A DNA stretch of 64,000 bases, from NCBI RefSeq assembly GCF_002902905.1, contig NZ_CP026124.1:1550001-1614000 (forward strand), given 5' to 3'. Below the pieces are notes generated by a model. It did not search any database. It had not been told where the DNA came from and saw only the letters and a program-made list of their open reading frames with translations. Positions within the stretch are counted from its first letter, which is position 1; every line of letters starts with the position of its first letter. Of this stretch, positions 58,050-64,000 are shown piece after piece. Origin of the DNA: Achromobacter sp. AONIH1 (GTDB taxonomy: Bacteria; Pseudomonadota; Gammaproteobacteria; Burkholderiales; Burkholderiaceae_B). The position numbers and the translations under genes were made by a program.

Positions 58050-59669
58050 ATGACCGGACGAATGTATCGACAGATCGCGACGCTGTCGGCCATCTGTGGC
58101 ATGGCCTTTCTATCCGCTTGTTCCGTGGCTCCCGAGTATGCCGTTCCGCAGATGACGCTCCCTGCGCAATACAAGTACGCGCTGTCGGAGCGGGAAATCG
58201 TCGGAGCCTGGCAGGACGCGCAGCCTGCCGACGCTTCCGTGCGTGGAGAATGGTGGAGCTTGTTCGACGACCCTGCGTTGAATTTGCTTCAAGACGCGGC
58301 GCGCCAGGCCAATCCATCTCTTCAGTCTGCGTGGGCACGGCTCAATAAGGCCCGGGCGCTGCAGCAGGAAGCGAAAGGCGCGCGTTTTCCCCGGATCGGA
58401 ACAGGATTCGGGCTTTCACGAGAGCGGCCATCTCCCGTGGCCGAAGATGTGGCGCACGACGCCGCAACTCCGTTTAGAACCAAATGGCGCGTGGAAGCCG
58501 GCATTTCATATGAAGCCGACTTGTTCGGGCGACTGGCGAGCGCGACAGACGCTGCGCGGGCGGATATGCAACGCGATGAGGCGCTCTACGCATCGGTCCT
58601 GTTGGCGCTGCAGGCAGATATCGCGCAGCACTATTTCCTGCTCCAGGAATTGGACGCAGAGAGGGCGATATTCGCCAAGGTCGTGACGCTGCGTGATGAG
58701 TCATGCCGATTGGTGCTCGATCGTCACGAGGCCGGGCTGGCAAGCGAGTTTGATGTTTCGCGAGCGCGGACCGAGTTGGAAAGCGTGCGCAGCGAGGCGC
58801 TTGCTGTCGACCACCGGCGCGCGATTGCAGAGAATGCCCTGGCGATATTGACGGGGAAACTGCCTGCCGATTTTTCTGTGCCAGTCAAGGAGATGGAGAA
58901 TGTCGTCGTTTCCATTCCTCCCGGCCTGCCTTCAAGTCTGTTGGAGCGGCGGCCGGACATCGCGGCGGCGGAACGCGCAATGGCGGCCGCCAATGCGCGA
59001 ATCGGAATGGCGAAAGCGGCCTTCTTTCCCAAGCTGGATCTCACTGCCTCGGGCGGGTTCGAGTCTGCGGAACTCGGGCGGATTTTTGATTGGTCGAGCC
59101 GAACCTTCCTGCTCGGACCGTTGGTGGGAGGAGCGTTGTCGTTGCCGCTTTTCGATGGCGGCGCCAGACGCGCTCAGTTGGACTATCGTCTCGCGCAGTA
59201 TGAGGAAGACGTGGCCATCTATCGGCAGACGGTGCTGACTGCCTTTCGCGAAGTGGAGGATGGCCTTGCAGGCGTTCGGTTCCTGAAAACACGGGCCGTG
59301 GCGCAGGAGGCTGCAAGGGCTGCTGCCCAACGGACAACCGAACTCGCGCGGCTCCAGTATCGCGAGGGACATATCAGCCAGTTGGATGTTATCGACGCCG
59401 AGCGTTCTTTCCTGAGCCACCAGCTTGCTGCGTCGCGTCTGCGCGGAGAACAGGCGCGCACTGTCGTTCAGCTCGTCCGCGCATTGGGAGGAGGATGGAT
59501 GGTTGAATCCCATGCCGACGAGACGAAGCAGGACGACGTCAAGCAGCGCCTGTTGACCATGGGTTCGGAAGCGAGCCCGATGACGCCGGAAGCCTTCGCC
59601 GGGTTCGTCAAGAATGAAAAGGCCAAGTGCCAGGAGATCGTCAAGATCTCGGGCGCCACCCTGAACTGA
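58050..59669 (+). CDS. RND outer-membrane lipoprotein, C-terminally fused to a Bug tail
   Basis: This NodT-type channel protein has a lipoprotein signal with Cys24 in AFLSACSVAP and two OEP repeats (DPALNLLQDAARQANPSLQSAWARL, LLERRPDIAAAERAMAAANARIG). The ATG at 58050 has AAAGGA at 58036-58041 and gives the lipobox; upstream GTG/ATG codons at 57972-57987 would bury it. The normal protein ends near LGGGWM. Here it continues through residues 488-539 as a copy of the Bug receptor C-terminus, so the native stop was lost at the right island junction. The 539-residue length exceeds the usual 470-500. Confidence 0.9.
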   Translation: MTGRMYRQIATLSAICGMAFLSACSVAPEYAVPQMTLPAQYKYALSEREIVGAWQDAQPADASVRGEWWSLFDDPALNLLQDAARQANPSLQSAWARLNKARALQQEAKGARFPRIGTGFGLSRERPSPVAEDVAHDAATPFRTKWRVEAGISYEADLFGRLASATDAARADMQRDEALYASVLLALQADIAQHYFLLQELDAERAIFAKVVTLRDESCRLVLDRHEAGLASEFDVSRARTELESVRSEALAVDHRRAIAENALAILTGKLPADFSVPVKEMENVVVSIPPGLPSSLLERRPDIAAAERAMAAANARIGMAKAAFFPKLDLTASGGFESAELGRIFDWSSRTFLLGPLVGGALSLPLFDGGARRAQLDYRLAQYEEDVAIYRQTVLTAFREVEDGLAGVRFLKTRAVAQEAARAAAQRTTELARLQYREGHISQLDVIDAERSFLSHQLAASRLRGEQARTVVQLVRALGGGWMVESHADETKQDDVKQRLLTMGSEASPMTPEAFAGFVKNEKAKCQEIVKISGATLN

Positions 59670-59715
59670 TACGGCAAGAAGCATCCACGGCCCGGCGTCT
59701 CAAGCGCCGGGCCGT
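59512..59715 (+). repeat. Direct repeat flanking the RND island, right copy
   Basis: The copy of 53143-53347 begins at ATGCCGACG and runs through the shared stop and TACGGC to a related terminator. All four differences downstream of KQDDVK alter residues (G to S, E to G, Y to C, S to T), as expected for a copy released from selection. Confidence 0.9.
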
Positions 59716-59722
59716 TTTCATT
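59687..59722 (+). terminator. Terminator after the RND operon (right copy)
   Basis: ACGGCCCGGCG-TCTCAAG-CGCCGGGCCGT followed by TTTCATTT. The stem equals that behind the Bug gene, but the loop differs. Confidence 0.8.
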
Positions 59723-59749
59723 TCGCCGTCTTGATGTTGGTACGCCGGT

Positions 59750-60121
59750 TCAGTCGTCCTCGTCGGCGAGAGGGGCGGCCAGCAGGCCGTTGATCAGCCG
59801 AGCCAGTTGCTGGTGGTCCACGTCCAGGTTGGTGCAGCCGTATTGGTCGGGGTCGCGGTTGACCCAGGCGCCCGCCGCGCGCCAGCCGGCGTCTTCCGGT
59901 TCCAGCCGCAGCGCATAGATCCAAGTGCCGGTCCAGCTGCGGTGAAAGCACAGCTGGCCGTCCTCCAGGTAGATGAACCACTTGTCTTCCATCTCTTGTG
60001 GAATGCGGCCTTGGCGCAGGCGCGCGTACTGGTCGGCGTCGTAGACGGCGTCGAAGGGCAGGTCGGCGCGCTTGGCGGGCGCCGGCAGGCGCTTCCAGGA
60101 GTCGGCTCGGGCGATGGGCAT
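59750..60121 (-). CDS. Small conserved protein of unknown function
   Basis: I do not recognise a characterised family. The 123-residue protein has no signal peptide or membrane segment. It contains an aromatic-rich centre DKWFIYLEDGQLCFHRSWTG (about 47-66) that looks like a conserved core, then an acidic C-terminus ADEDD. The start ATG at 60121 and the stop give a compact cytoplasmic protein. It is convergent with the RND operon and lies downstream of the solute-binding protein gene on the same strand. Confidence 0.7.
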   Translation of the reverse strand: MPIARADSWKRLPAPAKRADLPFDAVYDADQYARLRQGRIPQEMEDKWFIYLEDGQLCFHRSWTGTWIYALRLEPEDAGWRAAGAWVNRDPDQYGCTNLDVDHQQLARLINGLLAAPLADEDD

Positions 60122-60211
60122 GGCGGCGTTGTGTCCTATGCGATGCGGAAGGTTCCGAATACTACGGTCCCGCCACGCATTTGTCTGCCGCCATGCCTGT
60201 CCTGCCTCGAT

Positions 60212-61453
60212 CTACATCTTGCACTCGGCCGCGTGCACGTCGGTGTGGTCGCGCGCCAGCACCTTGACGTTCTTGTAGACCAGCTTGCCGTCGGCGCCTT
60301 CCTCGATGTGCAGCAGGTACCAGTCCTGCACCGGGTGCTGGTTGGGGCCGAACCTGAACTTGCCGCGCACGCTGGGGAAGTCGGCGCGGCGCAGCGCGTC
60401 GCGGAATGCGTCGGGCTTGCCGGCGATGTCGCCGCCGACCGCCTTCAGGCCGGATCCGATCAGGTTGGCCGTGTCGTAGGCCTGGGCCGCGTAGGCGGTG
60501 GGCGCGCGCTTGTAGGCCTTGGTGAAGGCGTCGACGAAGTGCTTGTTCTGCGGATTGTCCAGATCGGCGCTCCACAGCGAACTCAGGTAGAAGCCCTTGC
60601 CGGCGCTGCCGGTGGCGGCCAGCATGCGGTCGTCCATCGAGTAGATCGGCGTGATCATCTTGATCTTGCCGGCCAGCCCGGAATTGGCGAACTGCTTGGT
60701 CAGGTTGATGCCCGCGCCGCCGGGATGGAACTGGAACAGCGCGTCCGGATCCAGCGAACGGATGCGCGCCAGTTCCACCGAGAAATCTGATTGATCGAGC
60801 TTGGTGTAGATCTCTTCGACGATCTCGCCCTTGTAGGCGCGCTTGAAACCGGCCACGGCGTCGCGCCCGGCCTGGTAGTTGGGCGCCATGACGACCACGC
60901 GCCTGGCGCCCAGGTCGTTGGCGGCCATGCCGGCGGTGTCGGCGTAGGAGTCGTTCTGGAACGCCACCGAGAAATAGTTGGGATTGCAGGCGCGGCCGGC
61001 GTAGTTCGACGGCGCGGCATTCAGGCTGACGTAGAAGCCGCCGGCATTGAGCACGGCGGGCGCGACTGCGGCCAGCACGTTCGAGAAGTTCACGCCGGTG
61101 AACAGGCGCACGCCGCTCTGCACCATCCTGTCGGCGCTCTGCTTGGCGTTGGCCGGCTTGAGCGCGTCATCCTCGACGCGCACGTTGACTGGCACCCCGC
61201 CGAGCTTGCCGCCGCCTTCCTGGACGGCCAGCATGAAGGCGTCGCGCTCGTCCTCGCCGATATAGCCGGCGGGCGTGGACAGCGTGCCGATGAAACCGAT
61301 GTCCACGGGTTTTTGCTGCGCGCCGGCGGCGTGCGCGTACAGCGCCAGCAGCGTGACGGCCGACGCGGCGACGCGTCGGATGGCGCGTCGGGACGCGCCG
61401 GCGGCGGGTGTTGCGGCAATGCGGACGGCGCCGCGGGTCGATGCGTGCTTCAT
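60212..61453 (-). CDS. ABC transporter substrate-binding protein (branched-chain amino acid/aromatic type)
   Basis: This 413-residue exported receptor of the Leu/Ile/Val-binding class (type 1 periplasmic fold) has an unusually long, Arg/Ala-rich signal region (about 1-48, ending AHAAGAQ). The mature part opens VDIGFIGTLSTPAGYIGEDERDAFMLAVQ and has FTGVNFSNVLAAVAP, RVVVMAPNYQAGRDAVAGFKRAY, and AAQAYDTANLIGSGLKAVGG. ATG 61453 has AGGAGGAGA upstream. It follows the flavin hydroxylase gene after 25 bases in the same direction, so an aromatic acid ligand is plausible. No permease or ATPase genes are in view. Confidence 0.9.
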   Translation of the reverse strand: MKHASTRGAVRIAATPAAGASRRAIRRVAASAVTLLALYAHAAGAQQKPVDIGFIGTLSTPAGYIGEDERDAFMLAVQEGGGKLGGVPVNVRVEDDALKPANAKQSADRMVQSGVRLFTGVNFSNVLAAVAPAVLNAGGFYVSLNAAPSNYAGRACNPNYFSVAFQNDSYADTAGMAANDLGARRVVVMAPNYQAGRDAVAGFKRAYKGEIVEEIYTKLDQSDFSVELARIRSLDPDALFQFHPGGAGINLTKQFANSGLAGKIKMITPIYSMDDRMLAATGSAGKGFYLSSLWSADLDNPQNKHFVDAFTKAYKRAPTAYAAQAYDTANLIGSGLKAVGGDIAGKPDAFRDALRRADFPSVRGKFRFGPNQHPVQDWYLLHIEEGADGKLVYKNVKVLARDHTDVHAAECKM

Positions 61454-61478
61454 GTCGTCTCCTCCTGTGCCTGTTTTT

Positions 61479-62702
61479 CTATGGCTGGATGGGTCCCGCG
61501 AGGCATTGCTCCACTTTCCAGCCGTAGAGCCATTGCAACGCGTCCTGGAACTGGGACTGGCTGCGGCCGGTCCACAGCGAATTGCGCACGGTGCGTTCGA
61601 CGCCGCGCGCGTGATACAGCCGGCCCATCTCGCGCGCGGACCAGACCACGCGGGCGCTGCGCGGGATGCGGACCGACTCGTAGCGCCGAAAGGCGGCTTC
61701 CAGGTCATGGCCGCAGGCGCGCACGGCCTCGCCCAGCGTCACGGCGTCTTCCAGCGCCATGCAGGCGCCTTGCGCCATGTACTGGGTCATGGGATGCGCG
61801 GCGTCGCCCAGCAGCGTGACGCGTCCCTGGCCCCAGTGCTCGACCGGCTCGCGGTCGGCGGTGGCCCAGCGCTTCCACGAAGTGGGCCGGTCCAGCATCT
61901 GGTGCGGGCGCGGGTGTATGTCCTGGAAGTACGACAGCACTTCTTCCTTGCTGCCGTCGCGCACGCCCCATTCCTCCTGCTCGCGGCTGTGGAAGGTGAC
62001 GACCAGGTTGTATTGCTGGCCGCCGCGCAGCGGATAGTGGACCAGGTGGCAGTGCGGGCCGGCCCAGAGCACGGGCGCGTTGATGCGCAGTTCCTCGGGC
62101 ATGTTGTCGCGCTCGACCACGGCCCGGTAGACCACATGGCCGGTGACGCGCACCGGATCGCCCACCATCCGCTGGCGGATCACGGACTTGACGCCGTCGG
62201 CGCCGATCACGGCATCGGCCTGGTAGCGGCGGCCTTGCGTGTCCACCACGTCGACGCGCCCGCCTTGCTGCGACACGTCGGCGATCTGGGTGGAGGTGTG
62301 GAAGCGGATCAGCGGGTTCTGTCGCACGGCTTCCAGGATGGACAGGTGGATGTCGGCGCGGTGGATGACGGCGTAGGGGCCGCCGAAACGGGCGCGGAAG
62401 TCCTCGCCCGTATCGATGCGCACCACCTCGCGGGCATCGACCGCGTCCATCATGATGATGTGGTCGGTGAAGACGGCGCGCTCGCGCGCGGCGCGGCCGA
62501 CGCCCAGTGCGTCCAGCGCCGCGAAGGCGTTGGGGCCGAGCTGAATGCCCGCGCCGATCTCGCCGATCCGCGACGCCTGTTCCAGCAGTTGCGCCTCCAC
62601 GCCCTGGCGCGTGAGCGCCAGCGCCGCGGCCAGGCCGCCGATGCCGCCGCCCACCACGATGACCGATTGTCGCGCGGCGCTGTCCGCCCTTGCCGTGTTC
62701 AT
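61479..62702 (-). CDS. FAD-dependent monooxygenase (3-hydroxybenzoate 6-hydroxylase-like)
   Basis: This 407-residue single-component flavoprotein hydroxylase has the ADP-binding motif VIVVGGGIGGLAAALAL (about 13-29), the DG motif DAVIGADGVKSVIRQ and the FAD ribityl motif VTLLGDAAHPMTQYMAQGACMALEDA. The sequence most resembles salicylate hydroxylase/3-hydroxybenzoate 6-hydroxylase, which makes gentisate. The start at 62702 has AGGGGA upstream; an ATG at 62744 would add an unlikely His/Gly-rich leader. Neighbours are a solute receptor and an FAD oxidoreductase. No gentisate dioxygenase is in view. Confidence 0.88.
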   Translation of the reverse strand: MNTARADSAARQSVIVVGGGIGGLAAALALTRQGVEAQLLEQASRIGEIGAGIQLGPNAFAALDALGVGRAARERAVFTDHIIMMDAVDAREVVRIDTGEDFRARFGGPYAVIHRADIHLSILEAVRQNPLIRFHTSTQIADVSQQGGRVDVVDTQGRRYQADAVIGADGVKSVIRQRMVGDPVRVTGHVVYRAVVERDNMPEELRINAPVLWAGPHCHLVHYPLRGGQQYNLVVTFHSREQEEWGVRDGSKEEVLSYFQDIHPRPHQMLDRPTSWKRWATADREPVEHWGQGRVTLLGDAAHPMTQYMAQGACMALEDAVTLGEAVRACGHDLEAAFRRYESVRIPRSARVVWSAREMGRLYHARGVERTVRNSLWTGRSQSQFQDALQWLYGWKVEQCLAGPIQP

Positions 62703-62771
62703 GCCTGTTCCCCTGCCGCCGTTGTGTCCATCGTCATGATTCATGCCACCGCCGAGGGCGGCGTTGCCCGT

Positions 62772-64000
62772 TCAGTCCTGGCCGCCCAGGAACGCGCCTT
62801 GCTCGCGCAGGCGCGCCTGCAAGACCGCCATGGGCAGTTCAGCCGGCAGCGTGCCGGCCTTCAACGCCAGCGCCGCCGCGGCGCCGGCGGCCTCGCCCAT
62901 CGCGAAGCAGCTGCCGCTGACGCGCGCGGCCGACTGGCCCTCGTGCGTCATGGACGCGCAGCGGCCGGCCACCAGTACGTTGCGCGCCACGCCGGCGCCG
63001 CGTCGCGGCAGCATCATGCGGTAGGGCAGCTGGTTGTAGCCGCGCGATTCGGGAATGGGCGGCCACAGCCATTTCACGTCGCCGGCCATGTGCATCTCCA
63101 GCGGCCAGCCGTTCACGCCGATGCTGTCGTCGAAGTCGGCGCAGCCCAGCACGTCGTCCTGCGTCAGCATGTACTCGCCGACGATGCGCCGGGTTTCGCG
63201 GATGCCGAGTTGCGGCGCGATGTCCAGCACATAGGCCTGCTCGAAGCCCGGCACCTTGGCGCGCAGGAAGGCCAGGTACTGCACGATCTGGCGGCGGCCT
63301 TCCAGCTCGCCGGCCGACAGCGATTCGGCGTCGGTGCCGTCGGCCGCGCCGCCATCGGCATCGGCCAGCTGGGTCACGTTGACCCGCCATTCGTAGTCGT
63401 GCTTCTGCGGACGCACGATGGCGCCCCGGCGCGGGAAGGTGAATTCGCCGCTGGCGGCGGCCGCGTCCATCAGCGCCGGTATGGTCTTCCAGGCTTCCTG
63501 CGCCCGCGCGCCGTCGACGTTGCCGACCTTGAACATCAGCGTGGGATAGAGCATGCCGCCGTGGGCGTCGCCCTTTTCAAAGGGCAGGCCGGCCCAGGCC
63601 GCCAGGTCGGCGTCGCCGGAGCAGTCGATGAAGACGCGGCCGCGCACTGCGCGGCGGCCCGACTTGGTTTCCAGGAATAGCGTGTCCACGTCGCCATCGG
63701 CGCCGCGCGCCATGCCGGTGGCCAGCGCATGGAACAGGACGCCGGCGCCGCTGTCCCGCAGCAGGCCGTCGGCCGCGCACTTGAAGGCCGAGATGTCGTA
63801 GGCCTGGGCGTGGATCTTGCCCAGGATCAGGTGAGGCTCGTTCAGCCCGTCCAGCGCGCGCATGCGGTCCAGCAGCTCATCCGTCATGCCGTGCACCACC
63901 TGCCGGATCGTGCCGCGCACGTTGGCGTGCAGGCCGCAGAAGTTCGACACGCCGGCCGCCGTGCCCATGCCGCCCAGGAAGCCATAGCGCTCGACCAGCA
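62772..64000 (-). CDS. FAD-dependent oxidoreductase (partial, cut by right edge)
   Basis: The frame runs off the right edge; about 409 C-terminal codons are visible. Visible features include the end of a dinucleotide-binding region (ERYGFLGGMGTAAG at the edge), GRVFIDCSGDADLAAWAG, SRGYNQLPYRMMLPRRG and the closing NVLVAGRCASMTHEGQSAARVSGSCFAMGEAAGAAAALAL. This matches the FAD_oxidored family, whose members mostly lack a proven reaction. It is upstream of the aromatic hydroxylase on the same strand with a 69-base gap and may belong to the same catabolic unit. Confidence 0.85.
   Translation of the reverse strand, partial: LVERYGFLGGMGTAAGVSNFCGLHANVRGTIRQVVHGMTDELLDRMRALDGLNEPHLILGKIHAQAYDISAFKCAADGLLRDSGAGVLFHALATGMARGADGDVDTLFLETKSGRRAVRGRVFIDCSGDADLAAWAGLPFEKGDAHGGMLYPTLMFKVGNVDGARAQEAWKTIPALMDAAAASGEFTFPRRGAIVRPQKHDYEWRVNVTQLADADGGAADGTDAESLSAGELEGRRQIVQYLAFLRAKVPGFEQAYVLDIAPQLGIRETRRIVGEYMLTQDDVLGCADFDDSIGVNGWPLEMHMAGDVKWLWPPIPESRGYNQLPYRMMLPRRGAGVARNVLVAGRCASMTHEGQSAARVSGSCFAMGEAAGAAAALALKAGTLPAELPMAVLQARLREQGAFLGGQD

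Larger units (their letters stand above)
53301..59715 (+). other. Probable acquired island carrying an RND efflux operon
   Basis: This 6.4-kb stretch is bracketed by the duplicated Bug 3' end. Its composition differs from the flanks: 54901-54960 has 29 G+C in 60 and 58261-58320 has 35, against 43 in 52501-52560. It encodes a membrane-fusion protein, an RND pump and an outer-membrane lipoprotein. No integrase, transposase or tRNA gene was seen. Confidence 0.75.

Noticed and set aside
53301..59715. Composite transposon or integron
   Set aside because: No transposase, integrase, IS terminal repeats or attC-like sites were found; the flanking repeat is gene-derived.

Overview
The window is high-GC chromosomal DNA from a betaproteobacterium of the family Alcaligenaceae, most likely Achromobacter or Bordetella. 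The basis is the metX-metW pair, ubiE / Tim44-domain / ubiJ / ubiB, aapJQMP, a Bug-type solute receptor, ftsEX and the protein sequences. No rRNA, tRNA, CRISPR array, replication origin or insertion sequence was recognised.

Layout. 0-2 kb: a split UxaA/SuyAB-type lyase, cut by the left edge, with a divergent GntR/UTRA regulator. 2-7.5 kb: metX-metW behind a SAM-II riboswitch, an AmpG-like MFS protein, a tandem universal stress protein and a TRIC/YadS-type membrane protein. 7.5-12.4 kb: a GntR/FCD regulator, the 5-oxoprolinase genes pxpB-pxpC-pxpA preceded by a VOC protein, and a divergent LysR regulator. 12.4-20.6 kb: serA, then a copper-resistance cluster (CopG-like DUF411 protein, CopB, CopA, CopI-like cupredoxin, CopS-CopR). 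20.6-28.8 kb: phoR-phoB, ubiE, a Tim44-domain protein, ubiJ-ubiB, a ferritin-like diiron protein behind a triple Pho-box-like site, and rfaE2. 28.8-36 kb: an autotransporter, a TolC-family protein, a PCMT-family protein, thiD and thiG. 35.7-42.9 kb: btuF-like and btuB genes under a cobalamin riboswitch, and the divergent B12-dependent methionine synthase metH. 42.9-52.2 kb: an amidase with a divergent FadR-type regulator, a decayed gene remnant, ftsEX and aapJQMP. 52.3-60 kb: a Bug receptor gene followed by a three-gene RND efflux operon. 59.7-64 kb: a small unknown protein, an ABC solute-binding protein, a 3-hydroxybenzoate 6-hydroxylase-like flavoprotein and an FAD-dependent oxidoreductase cut by the right edge.

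The most unusual region is 53.1-59.7 kb. The 3' end of the Bug receptor gene and its terminator occur twice, at 53143-53347 and 59512-59715. The two copies bracket a lower-GC RND operon. The outer-membrane component of that operon reads in frame into the second copy, so it carries a Bug C-terminal tail of about 52 residues. This looks like an acquired island whose right junction made a chimeric gene.

Other linking themes are the following. Methionine and cobalamin are connected through the SAM-II riboswitch on metX, the cobalamin riboswitch on btuB, and metH. The phosphate regulators phoBR lie about 5 kb from a Pho-box-like site. A family of palindromic repeats appears at five loci, four of them directly after a stop codon and in one orientation relative to the gene.
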